Source: Terana coerulea
Taxonomy: Eukaryota > Basidiomycota > Agaricomycetes > Polyporales > Phanerochaetaceae
Direction: 5' to 3'
DNA length: 64,000 nt
NCBI GenBank assembly: GCA_024811115.1
Contig: JAKOGH010000776.1
Location: forward strand, 124,001-188,000
Shown here: positions 23,948 to 35,248 of the stretch, one piece after another
Layout of the letters: each line of letters opens with the position of its first letter
Position numbering within the stretch: the stretch's first letter is position 1
The notes under the pieces: generated by a model
Database searches by the model: none
Told to the model about the DNA's origin: nothing
Seen by the model: only the letters and a program-made list of their open reading frames with translations
Translations under genes and position numbers: made by a program

Positions 23948-26900
23948 CTATGAGCTCCTCAACCTTTTTGTACCGTCAGAGCCAGAAGCCGAGAATAGAT
24001 CTTCTGCCGCCCTCTTGTTGCTGCTGGGTACCGTAGGCAACACTTCGTTGACGACGGATGCAGCGTCGACGCGGGTGATGCTCTGCAAACGGTCGTACAA
24101 CGATCCTAAAATCCTCCCCTGCTCGTCCACGTCTGGGCTGACACTTTGCAGGAGCGAAGGAAGCCGGTCCACCTCATAGTTGTACCTCGCGAGGCGATGC
24201 AACTCTTGTCCTTTGGTTACCTACGCGTCATGCCGTTTAGCTGTCGTACTCTTACAGAAGAGAGACAATGGCGCACTCACGCGGAACCTCGAATACTGTT
24301 CGTCAAGGATACAAACCTGCTCATCACAATGTTTCCCGATCTCTTCCCGTACGTGATTGCGGGTCTCGTATCTCACCCACGTGCTGCCAATACGCTCCAT
24401 GTCCAAGTCCACATTTTGACCGACGTCCGCAAGGATAAATTTCCGCGAATGATCGCAATGTAAGCAGTCGCAGGTCCAGTCTCTCTTGACAGACGCAAGT
24501 TGTGCAAATAGCAGCAAGCTGGAGGTGGTGTCGGGTTGTTGCTTGAGCATCCAGTCGGACCACGCCGTCATGATTTTTGCGAACGAAGATCTGCATGTGT
24601 CGAGAACGTTCTCCTTGGTGGCCCACGAACGCAGGGCTAGGAGCATTGGCACCATGGTGTCTTCCACAAACTTGTCATCTACCACGCCGCTGCCTAGCAC
24701 AAGGTCGACAACCACTGGACAAGCGCCGGGAAGGCCGATTCTAGTGCACCAGTCGAGCTGGGATTGTATGGCATACCATCTTGTCAGGGTTTGGGTCGAC
24801 AGATATGTTTTTGGCGAGTGGAAGGAGTCGAGCTTCAACAGTGTTCTCAGCAAGATCCTCCGGGTAGATGATATCCTGTCGCTTAACATTCAGATATTCA
24901 ACGATTTTCTCCAGTTTTCGTGGCTCCAAGTCGATTGTTGCAAAGGTCGGAATAACACTGCCAGTGGATGAGAGCGCTGAACATGATAATAGGACTGCAA
25001 ATGCTGACGCACGTGGACAATAAAACATGGGGATTTCCTCGAAAGACGACGCCTCTCACTACACGTGTAACTTCGTACGGATTGCACTGCTTCGGACGTG
25101 CACGAAGGAAATTGAAGTACAAGTTCACCGCAGTGAGCTGAAAACCCTCTACGCGTGGCTCAAACAGAGCGGTTGCCTCGGGATGCTTCTCCGTAATCTT
25201 GCCTAGATGTTCGAGCACAGGGAACAACGTGGAAATAGCGCAATATTCGGCCTGATGGGGCTTCAAGGATGCGACGGTGTCCCATAGGCGGTCCAGAACC
25301 ACAATGGCTAACTCAGGGCACTGGAGATCGAAACATGCGTCAAGGTACGGCGTCGTTCTACGCGAATCATCGTCGATATGTCCGTATGAATCGGTCGGCC
25401 AGTCGTCCCACAGTGGTGCCAAGTACAGTCGTGCTTCGGAGATGGAAGCAGCAAGCAGCTCAGAAACTAGAGACGCCTTCTCTTCCAGACCGAATGACGT
25501 CGTTTCACAGACCTTTCGAGAGAACTCACGTAAGACGTCCCCATCTCCCGCTCCAAGAAGTTGTGGCATTATGCTGGTATACATTGAGCGGCATATCTCA
25601 TGGGATCAAAGTTGAAGGGCGTACTTGTCCCGAAGGTACGCGCAACCACCATTGACTTCAGCTATCTGGATGAAGAAGTCGCAATCGGATGCGCAAGGCT
25701 TTCGAATGGTCGATAGAAGAATTTGCATCTGCGCCTCGGTCCATGCAGAAATGGCGTGCTTTAAGTCTTCAGTAATGGGCGCCGAGTCGTCCCCTTCCTT
25801 GGAGTTCCAGCTCTTTAGCTCGGATAAGAACTTGATCCTCCCTCGCGTCCCGTATTCCCTCTCTAGCAGCGATTCAAAGCTATTCGGGCAGTTAGCCCTC
25901 AAGTACTGGCTCGTGCAACAAATGGCTTACGTCTCTCGCACGGCGTCGAAACCAAGCCGTGGAATTGCAGCAAACAGCTCGGATAACGAGAAAGATGATA
26001 GTCCGTCGTAAGCTCGATAGGTTTCGATAGTTCTTTTCCACAAATCAACGTCGCGCCAAACGCGAGCAGCTGACGTGACAGCAGAGCAGACAGTGTCCCC
26101 GTGGCTTGACCGACTGGCGTATACCTTGAGAATATGTTCTGCAAGCTGCTTGGTCTCATCTGTGGGCGTATCGCATTTGGCCACTGTTGCTACTAGCTTT
26201 GTGCAGGCTCTCTGGATGCCTTCATCGCCTTGATATATGACGGAGAAATGGCCCCAAGTCGGCCAGATCACGAGAACAGTGCAAGAGTATTCTGCAAATG
26301 ACAACCTCAGTCGTTAAATACAGCGTGATAAAGAGTGATACATACTGCGTTCAAGTTGACCGGGTCCCTAAATGTCAATTCGAGCATAGGAGAAATGTGA
26401 AGCGTGACTTTAGAACCCACATCCTCTCGCCACAGTTCGTAGCTTTCTTCGTAATCCCGCTTCTTAGAGTGTTCGAATTCCTTTTCGAGATCGTTGGGAA
26501 TCAAGCACTTCACCTCCTCGTGGGACACCCACTCAGCCAACTCCGTCCCATCCAGGCTCACCAGGCGCCCGATCCGAGTGTACCGGCGTAGGATCTCGAC
26601 AAAACTTGTTTTGCCGCTGTAAGTGCTTTTGTGGCCGTCCCCAAAGACGTCGTGCTTCAAATTCGCCAAACCGACGTGGCAGCCGTACTGTGTCGCTACG
26701 TTTTCGACCAGCACGGTCTTATGCCAGTCCGCAGGAGTCAAGGACTTCGCACTCAGGGTGCCGTTGTCGTACTCTTTTCCAAAGAGATACAGTATCCGGT
26801 TCGGGCAATTCCCGCTGTCGTTTTTCACCCATGCGCGAAAGATTCCGTGTAGGTCCGCAACAAGGCTATGGTCGGCCGATATCGGGATCGCTGCGGGAGA

Positions 26901-27897
26901 CTTGTCTCGCGATAGGCTGTAGTATAGAGCGAGACAATGTCCGTCGGTGACCGGGTGGAGTGTTGCCTTGACGTCGGCGTACCACGCCATGACATGCGTT
27001 TCGTATCGACTGGTTCTGCTACAACTGCCGTATGTTGTAGCTAGGCCGCCATTCTCGACGTCAACGACACCGCCTTTGAAGTGAGTAGGAAGCAATATCA
27101 CGATGTTGGCGTACGAGCCTTCGGGATTTTCGCTGTGAGCAACTGTAAGCGTTGCTAAACAAAGAGCTTGCGGACTTAGATGCGACGCACAATACACGTG
27201 GTGTTCTTGTGAGAGTTCAGTACAGACGTGTTGACAAAGAAATAGAAGCACGCACTTCGCCCCCGGGCCGTGTATTGCGAACTTGTGAAAGCGAAGCCCT
27301 TGGAGATGCACATCCCAGGACTTGATACCAAGCCCTGTGCAGACGTCGTCTTTGACGCGGTTCATGAAAGAAGCCCAGTGTGGATTGCCGAATGATATCT
27401 ATACCAGCAGTCAGTGGCTACAGCAAGATGAAGCTGCTCAGTACATACATCTCTAGCACCTTTCTCAAAGTCATAGCTGGGTGTGTTTTTGGACTTCTTC
27501 TTTTTGCTCGCTCGAGCTGTTGCCAGCGTCAAACATGGCTTCAGAGCTTCCAGCTCCCGCATTGTTAGCGGCAGACCAATATCTCCGTATCCCGATATTT
27601 GGAGAGTAGGATTAGGCGCGTCGTGGTGGGTGCGTATGAGAGAGAAGGTTTTCTCAAATGACGTGGAGTCTTGGTTGAGCAGCTTCTCAAGGCTACCCTA
27701 TGGATCAGCGGCTCTGTTATCTTCTCATGTTATTTCGGATGCACCGGTAGATTACACACGCGAATATCCTCAAGGTCGAGCTCGTCTTCGTAGTCCTCGT
27801 CTGTATCCTCTTCCGTACCCTCTTCCTCATCTTCTTCCGTTGCGGAGTCACCAGATATGGCGTCAACGTCGATGTCGTCCATGTCTTCAAATGCCAT
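23948..27897 (-). CDS. 2OG-Fe(II) dioxygenase-family protein, catalytically degenerate copy
   Basis: ATG at 27897 opens an acidic head (MAFEDMDDIDVDAISGD). Exons then encode TFSLIRTHHDAPNPTL, a KKKKSK basic patch, GNPHWASFMNRV, the fold strand SYANIVILLPTHFKGG, the AWYADV block (Trp where the 4341 copy has a stop), and a long middle. The C-terminal module is DWTCDCLHC...SRKFIL, ending RAAEDLFSASGS and KRLRSS. Against the 4341 copy, the distal His is Ala (DVKATLHPV) and the 2OG-binding Arg is Cys (DGHCLALYY). The proximal HxD area (27170-27260) is hard to splice cleanly, because the expected donor reads CTAAGT. One extra base near 24780 shifts the frame before WYAIQSQLDW. It is probably a dead enzyme or an advanced pseudogene with long open stretches. 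It is head to head with the fragment at 28262. Confidence 0.7.
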
Positions 27898-28261
27898 TTT
27901 AACGCATCAATTGGAGACACTGTCGAGTAGATTAGCAGGTTACCTCTTATGAGGGTGGGACGCGACGTAGAGGTGTAACGAGGCTCAGAGTGGCGCGGTT
28001 GGTAAGGGCGCTCTCGGTTGCAACCACGTGATGAGCTCGGCTAACACCGCGCCACAAAGCGGGAGCTTGCCGCCACACCGCCGACATTTCAACCAAGAGC
28101 GACGACGTACTCTGCTTGCGCACCGCCCTGTTGCCCAGCCTATTTCCTACACTCGGCCCTGCATATTTATAATGGGAACGCATCGTGATGTGCTCGTACG
28201 TGTGTTTATCACGCTGCAGAATAGCTTTGGCCTCTCGCGCTGACACTTTCAGTAGCTGGAG

Positions 28262-30180
28262 TTGGAGGCGGCGCTTGATGAAGGCCGGCTCAAATCAGCC
28301 GAGAAATATCTTCCCACCGGCTTGAAACCGACGACCTTCGAGCGCTTTCGACATATCTTTCGGTTTTGGAACGAGAATACTGGAGCCAGGTGGTCCCCAA
28401 TGAAGATCCTCCACCTTCTCGAACATACCTACTACGAAACGGACCTACCATCTAGTTGTCTGGAGGGGAATGACGCACGCGTGTTCTCCCTAGTAGAGGC
28501 TGCATCAAAGGACTACGGTTTCAAGCTTGGTCTGGCGAGCGCGAACTGCTCTCTGGAACGTGCCAAGCCACACCAGATACTTTTGGGATCCTTATTTTGA
28601 CCTGGAGGAGGCAAAAATAGTTATAGACTATTTTATCGACTTAATGAAACAGCAGGTGTCGAATTACCTCATGTACGAGGATACCGAGACGATTCCTTCG
28701 GACCTCCCGATAATTCTGGCAGAGGAGGCACGTAAAGAAGAAGAAGATGACTCACATTATTTCGTCGTATGGGTGTCTTCCTCCTCTATTGTTCATTCAA
28801 AAATCTGATGATGCTACTTGCAGCATGACAGAAAGGCTAACAGATGTGCGTCACATATTTAACTCTCCTGCTTCTTGACTGAAGTACAGATACTTATGTT
28901 TTCTAGCAACATGGTGTTGGTGTATGCTCGTCATCTGGCCAGCCCAGTCTACCCTTCACCTCCTATATTAAGGCGCCGGACAGCCGCAAACGTGCTTGTG
29001 AGAAGCTGGAGTCATTCATGGCAGCGATGCCGACACCAGAACTTAGGGCGCTTGCCACTCACATTGTTTCCAGTTACCCAAGGCCTGCGCCCCGCACCCA
29101 TTGCCAAGGTGGTCAGCCGTGCGGCGTACAGGTGGCGGGACTTTGAACTGTGGATACAGTTGATGCGGACATGCTACAGGCACGCCGCACTTGATGCAAT
29201 ACCGGACGACGACAAGTTTAATGCGGTGGCCATGTTTGGATTTCAAACCGTGCGACCTCTGTGAGTACTAGAGTGCATTGCGCCCTTTTACACTGATAGA
29301 TATAATTGAAATTAGCCTCGAGAGCATGATGGCCAACGATCAGCATAATGAAACCCGACTGAACTTCCTGTCAAGTTTCTTGGCGTGGGCTGGCACAGAT
29401 GCTGCACCCATAGATCCTGCGCAATCACTCGATATAACCCATTAGATTTCTGAACGGACCCACAAAACCTTACAGAATCTACGTAGCCCTCTGGAGCGTG
29501 AATGCACAGCTATTCTTGATGCTGCTCGAATTGGAGGTGGAGTGGCAATTCTTAGGGACCTGCGCGTGCATATCTCCGATGCTTGGTACTAAATGTAGCT
29601 AACATTGCCTTGCAGGATATCACCTCAAATCATTGCAAAGGTGGACATTGATGTTATCGAGGCATTTGTGTTGAGTCAGATAGACGCTGTAAGCGCTCTG
29701 CTCATATCTTCTCTATTGTTCTACCAAGTTCTACCATGACGATCCCTATTGTCTATTGTCCTGGTATCTATTTGTGTCTGTTTGTAGTACAGCCACTCTG
29801 TATTGTATATAAGGCAGCCCTCTACGCCCCATACTCTAATAAGACTCTTACAACTCTCAACCCACTTACGTGTTGACCAACCAGCCTACAGGTGAGTAAC
29901 CATCCTAGCTTCCTCTAGGCCTCGGTAGGAGTGTACGCCGCTGTATGCGCTGCACTTCTACAATTTGCATTCGCACTGCTTGAGGACAAAGGTTTCTGCC
30001 CATCACCTGAAAAGACCTTTGTCATTGGCAGCCTCGCAGAAGCTTCCATCACCAAAGCCACACTACTCAGCCCAAAGCCCGCCAGTATCACAGTGAGCCT
30101 CGACAGGGTCAAACACTGTATTGAAACATGCCATAAACTACAATGCCCGCACCTTGTCACCTCTCTTTTGAGCCGGTAGC
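28262..30180 (+). pseudogene. 2OG-family pseudogene lacking the catalytic half
   Basis: Homology begins after the metal-binding part. LKPTTFERFRHIFRFWNEN through HLLEHTYYETDLP and ANCSLERA corresponds to ANMPRKLLYFLDHKY and ATANCHL of the 4341 gene. Further blocks are LVIWPAQST (after a one-base break near 28925), VVSRAAYRWRDFELW and FGFQTVRPL; then TAG at 29443-29445 inside DITH*ISERTH, and ISPQIIAKVDIDVIEAF. A 200-base LTR-like insert follows, then LLEDKGFCPSPEKTFVIGSL and CHKLQCPHLV. The Cys-cluster module is absent. It is clearly dead. Its 5' end abuts the promoter of the divergent copy at 27897, as if one partner of a head-to-head pair lost its front half. Confidence 0.75.
29688..29891 (+). 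mobile_element. Solo-LTR-like insertion
   Basis: About 204 bases starting TGTAAG and ending CTACA, with TATATAAGG at 29806-29814, AATAAG at 29839-29844 and a pyrimidine-rich middle. This is the order of an LTR promoter and poly-A signal. It interrupts a recognisable pseudogene. The flanks (GACGC and GGTGA) do not form a duplicated target site, and no second copy is in the window, so the exact ends are uncertain. Confidence 0.4.
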
Positions 30181-30189
30181 TGCTGACTT

Positions 30190-31100
30190 GTCCGAAGTTA
30201 GCCCAAAGGACATTTGCCAGTATGCGACAATCACTGCGTAAAGGAATAAGTGGGCTGACGCAGGATACAGTTAAGATACAATAAGTAGTCGGCGTAGCAC
30301 GAGACGCTTGCGACTTTAAGTGTCATGAGCACGACTACGCAAATCTTCCTCACACTCTTGCTTGTAGAAGCTCAGGAAAAATCTTGTATAGTGCCAAAAT
30401 ACATTTCATATACGATATGTGGTATGTATTGCAAATAAAGGACGAAAAGACATCATTTGTCTTGTGTTGCATGCCGGGCTCGAACCCCTCAGCGTGCCAT
30501 TTCGGGCGCTTATGTCAAGGGGTCCTTTCTTGTTGGTTATACACCAGACCCTCACGGCGAGAATCCCAAATCGGGACGCGAAGCCGTGAGAAAGTCTGGT
30601 ATGTGAGACTAAACAACTTCCAACCTATCTACAACACAACATGTGCACCATATGCATGCTTTCCAAACATCGCAGTAAGACATGGTCCACACTAGTGAAG
30701 CCCTCGGACTGTGCCGGCAACACACATCACAGCTTACCTAAGCTGTTATCGTGACACGCCCAGCCAGCCCACAGCGGCTGACTCTCCAACTGAGTCTCAA
30801 CAAGCACCTCTAACCACATAAATCTGCCAATAGTTTCCTCCTTAGAAAACTATTCAAACGGTAGAATTTTCCGCACATGTGCATAGTTGGTATGCACCGC
30901 CAAAAGTTGCCTCCCTTGGCACAATGCAGCACAGGCTGCACAGCAAGGCGGCCCTGTTCATCGCAAGCGAGGCTAGTGCTTAGTGACACACCCAATGAAT
31001 GATGCATACAGCATACCGAGATCTAAGTCGTGAGTCGTTACATTTCGTGAAGAGCATACTACCAATACAAGGCACAGCAGCCAAGTTGCCGACATGACAA
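30190..31100. other. Intergenic, with one B-box-like site
   Basis: No gene is supported. Minus-strand GGGTTCGAGCCC at about 30476-30487 resembles a Pol III B box, but no matching A box or tRNA fold was found. Confidence 0.35.
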
Positions 31101-31119
31101 ACATGAGTCTGTCAAGTAA

Positions 31120-33424
31120 TCACTTGCCGAGACTCGACCGGATGACGTTCTGCAGGGTGTACCCATCGTCCTGACAGAAATGCCGGTGTCAGCAAGCGAC
31201 TCGGACGAAGCCCGCAAGTAGTCAACACTTGCCTGATCCAACGACCAAGTAAAGCACCCGGCCATCCCGCTCGATTTGGCGTACGCGGCCTTGTCCGCGA
31301 GTGAGTACGTGTCGTCGTACGTGACCACCGTCTGCTTCGCAGTGTTGAACAGGAACTGATTAACACTCCCGTCAGCACACCGCTTTCAGATACAAAGAAA
31401 TGAACCACACCGGTGTATCGCTGCAATCATCCCACGCTACACAGAATCAAGTCAGTCAACAGTAATATTTTTAAAAATGCCACCGGCGGGCGTTGACTGA
31501 CCTTGCGTGTAGCCATTCGCCTGGACGTACACCGAGCCCGACTTCTTGAGCGCGCCGAGGGCCACGATCTGGTTGAACGGGATCTGCTGGCCAACGTACG
31601 CGCTCAAGTCGCCGGCAGCGGCGGCGGCATCCACCTCCGTCTTCTTAGGCCGCGCGCGCTCGTGGCTCCCTGCGAGGAAGTTCGGCTCCTCGTCAAAGGC
31701 CTCGCGCACGACGGGACACGCCGGCGCCCGGGCCCCCTCGCGCGCGGGCAGGCCGAGCACGCCCTCCCGGTACTGCACCGCGTCGCGCCCTTCGGCGGTG
31801 GCGGCGGCGGCGGCTGAGGCGGGGAGGGCGATCCCGGTGAGCGTCGTCGCGGTGCTCTTCGACACGTAGCCGTAGAGCGGGAGGCCGAGCAGCAGCTGGC
31901 CCGCGGGGAAGCCTGCGCCCGTCCACTGCGCGCGCGCGGCCTCTGCGCTCGCCTGCGGCTGGCGCGACGTGCCGCAGAGGTCGCCGAGCGGCGCGTTCGG
32001 GCCCGGCGTCGCGGATGCGCCTGCGGGGGGCGTCGTCAGTAGGTGCATGCGGCGCGGCGCGGCAGGGGAGGGGGCGGGACGCGGCGCACCCCAGGTGTCG
32101 TAGTTCCTGCGCACAGGCGCGGTGCGTCAGCCATGGAGATTCAGATGGATGGGCAGGCGGGCGTACATGATGTTGGCGTAGCTCATCTGCGCGGCGTACG
32201 CAGCGACGTTGGTCAGCGGGCTGCCGTTCGCGCCCAGCCAGGGCTGCTGAGGCACCGCGGCAGTGATGATCTTTGAGGACCCGAGGGCGGACCGAAGCGA
32301 GGTGAAGAAGCTGAGTAGGTTTGCGGCGTCTGCGGACGCATGCGGGTTCCCTGCACCTGTAGAGTTTGGGTATTCCTGGGAAGCGCTGTTAGGTTCAGAC
32401 GCCCGCAGGCGAACTTTTGAAATGGCTTGCCCAGTCAATGTCAATTCCTGTAGCATGTCCATTCCGGTGAGTGACGTCCCGTAACTCTATACATTTGGGC
32501 TCACCATCGAGCCCATAGGTCTTGACAGCACTGACGGCGGCGTTCACGAACGTCGTCCGGTTCGCAGCGGAGCTCATCGCCTGTGAAAACCAGTAGCTTC
32601 CGCTCCAGCCCCCTAAGCCCAGTGATTAGGTCAATATCACCGAAGGTACACAGTCGTTACCTATGGACAGGACGATCTTGGTGCCTTTGCCGCTCGCGCG
32701 CGCACTCGTCACCAGCCTCTGCAAGATAGCCGTCGCGCCGCTGTCCCAGCTGATGCCAGACGACGAGTTCGGCGTGGCGAACGCTTGGACATGCGGGCGT
32801 CAGTAACGCCGCTGGGCAAGACGATACGCAAGGAGCGACGCACCGAAGAACAGGATGTCAAATTTGGAGTAGTCGAGGTTCTCCGGCGGGATGCTGTCCG
32901 CCACCCAGTCAGGGTAGTACGCCGCCGCCAGCAAGGACGCGGCCGCGAGCTTGACCTGTGCCTCCAGCGCGGCCTTGCGCGACAGCGTCGACGGCAGGGC
33001 GTCCTCGGGGTTGAACACCGCGGCGTCCTGCGGCGCGCCGGAGCCGGAGAGAAAGTCGCGCAGCGCGGGGTGCTCGGCGTGCGTGGGGTCCTGGGCGACG
33101 CGGGCGAGGTAGGTGCCGAGGCCCGCCTTGCGCTCGGCGATGAGCGCGTCGTCGGCCCAGGCAGGAGGGGAGGAACGTCGTGGCGAGGATGCGCTTCGGC
33201 GGGAGCGCGCCATCGTCGCCCAGCGCGCTGTGCAAGGCTACGAACTGGGGGCGGGGCGTCAGCGGGTGGGTCGGGCGTCGGGCGCACTGACTTACGTCTG
33301 AATAGCGCTTGGTGATCGTTGGGGTCGAGCCGTCGGCCCTGTGCACGTCGACGTAATACAGGACGTGCGGTCGCGGAATGGACGCGGTGGTGTGGCCTGT
33401 GATCGCGATGTTGACGACTGCCAT
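31120..33424 (-). CDS. PX-domain / GH18 chitinase chimera
   Basis: ATG at 33424 starts a PX-like domain (PHVLYYVDVHRADGS, TKRYSDFVALHSAL, LPPKRILATTFLP, ERKAGLGTYLARV, HPALRDFL, about residues 1-125) that would bind phosphoinositide lipids. The same frame then runs at about 32955 into VKLAAASLLAAAYYPDW and a full GH18 barrel: IDYSKFD-like LDYSKFDILFF, FATPNSSSG, KIVLSIGGWSGS, the catalytic DGIDIDWEYP (intact), AAQMSYANIMNYDTWG, LLLGLPLYGYVSKS, AYVGQQIPFNQIV, and SGMAGCFTWSLDQDD, ending SLGK. GH18 enzymes cut chitin. Introns at 32376-32430 and 31171-31232 use GC donors. One extra C in a CCCC run near 33175 breaks the frame inside PX (FLP|PAWADD). No Met and no clean signal peptide separate the two parts. 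Either the gene is truly chimeric, or a PX gene front has replaced the chitinase's own start. Confidence 0.75.
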
Positions 33425-34387
33425 CGTGCAGGAGCAGTGGGGGTTGCTGTGGTCGTGGGGTTCGACGTTCTGTCCACCCAGCGAGCAGTGACTTATAGTA
33501 TTATGCTGCATGACGTCTCGACGGCACCGCAATTTCACCCCGAGGCCTTTCCAGACGACCTCGGCCAGCCCGCCTTCTCGCACCTCTCAATATTGCATAT
33601 GTCTCGGCCCCATCACTGTCAGTACATATGGACGGTGCGGTATGTTCTGCGACACCGACGGATGCGTGCTTGCAGGCGTGGTGTCCGATGGAACCCACAT
33701 TCGTCGCGGGAAGTGTGTGCGCGGACACATGGCGAGCTAGCAGAAGGGCTGGCGTTGGCATGAGAACCCAGGCGAAAGAAAGCGGAAGCGGCGCACACGA
33801 GGTGCTCGCGGGGAGAAGACCCACCGGCCGGGTGTGGTCGCTGCGGCAGTCCCTGGTCGTACGCCATCTGACCAGCAAATGCAGAAAAGTGTGTTATTTG
33901 AGCACTGCTTACCATTGGTCAGGTGGGATGATACAAAGCGTGCTGTTCTCCCGGCGCGAGCCAAGCTGACAGTGACAGAAGGCGAAGTCCGTGCAGACGG
34001 CGGCGTATCTTCTGTCCCCTTGGTGGTTGCGCTCGGGAGGCCCGATATGTCGAGGTCCAAGTCGACAACGGACTGCATGAGCAACGCCCGCGGCCAGCTG
34101 GTGCTTACCTGACTTACGACAGTGCGTCCTCGCGGAGCGCCATCACAAGACCATGACTACGGGCCGAATATGCGGAAGTGCATATTCGGTTTAGCCAATG
34201 TTCTGTTATGCACAATACACAGCGATGGCCGTGTCCGGTATGCTTCTGTGGCGAAGCACGGGGTGGATACCATCAACCATTCAAACTTTTGTTATTCAAT
34301 TTGTTCGCAAACGCGCATATTAAGAGCACGTATAGTAGATAGGAGCAGTCGTGAAGATTCGCGCACGGACCGTATAGTATAGCTATC

Positions 34388-34853
34388 CTAAGGGTCTGCA
34401 TACCGTCTGCGGTACAGCAGTGAGCGATGAACCATACTAAAACAGAAACCAGCTACGCACGGATGGTACCTCTCGTCACCATCACACTCCTCGAAGAACT
34501 TCTCGAGCTTGTCGAGACGATCCGCGATGGTCTTACCCGTTGCCTCAAAGTACAAGCCCCCGCAATTATAGGCCTCGATCTTAGTGTTCTTGAACTGGCT
34601 GCACTCAGCGCCGCGATTCAGTAAACCCGAAAGAGGCGAGACGACAGCGGAGACCTGCGTCTATCGATCCACGGCCACCGCGAAGGCTCGGGCTCCGCAT
34701 TTTCGCGCGTTTCTTCGGCGGGGCCGCGGCGGTGGCTTTGGTAGAAGACCCGGCGGCTGCAGTCTCTGACACGTCAGACTTGCGCTTGGTGCCTTTCTTC
34801 GCCGGGGCGGCCGCGGAGGACGCTATTTTGACGACGTCTCCTTTGTCGGTCAT
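34388..34853 (-). CDS. Small nuclear-looking protein (paralogue B, frame break)
   Basis: Inverted paralogue of the gene at 9023. It reads MTDKGDVVKIASS, KKGTKRKSDVSE, APPKKRAK, then (after one extra base in an AAAA run near 34698) EPEPSRWPWIDR. A GT..AG intron lies near 34616-34669, and the second exon starts CSQFKNTKIEAYNCGGLYF and runs through DRLDKLEKFFEECDGDE. A TAG at 34388 closes the frame. Upstream DNA to about 35010 also matches 8870-9020 (CGTCCTTGTGGCG...). The cysteines and the coiled helix are conserved between copies, suggesting past selection. Function unknown. Confidence 0.5.
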
Positions 34854-35248
34854 ACTATCGAGCAAGGAGCGTATCTTTGGTGGTGAGGATGTGGAAGGAG
34901 GAACTGCGTAAAGAGAAATGGTTGAAGACATGCGGAGCCTCGGGACTATTGTGTCAATGACCGTGGGAAACAACGCATGCCCGTCAATTTCCACGCCACA
35001 AGGACGGATTTGGCTCGGACTAACCCATATGACAAGCCTGCATGACATCGTCCTCCGAGCAAATGCCAGTACTGTATATATGACAACAACAAAATGTACC
35101 GCAAACTTGGAGGAACTTCATCACATTCGTGAAGGGGCATGTTTACTCATAGCAACAAGAGTCGCTGGAGCGGAAGCAACGCAGTAGAATGTGAGGGGTA
35201 TAACTTACTCAATAATGTCAAAACAGCGACGCCTTCTACGACCTACGC

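Noticed and set aside
30470..30610. tRNA-derived SINE suggested by GGGTTCGAGCCC
   Set aside because: No A box at the right distance, no tRNA fold, no tail or target duplication.
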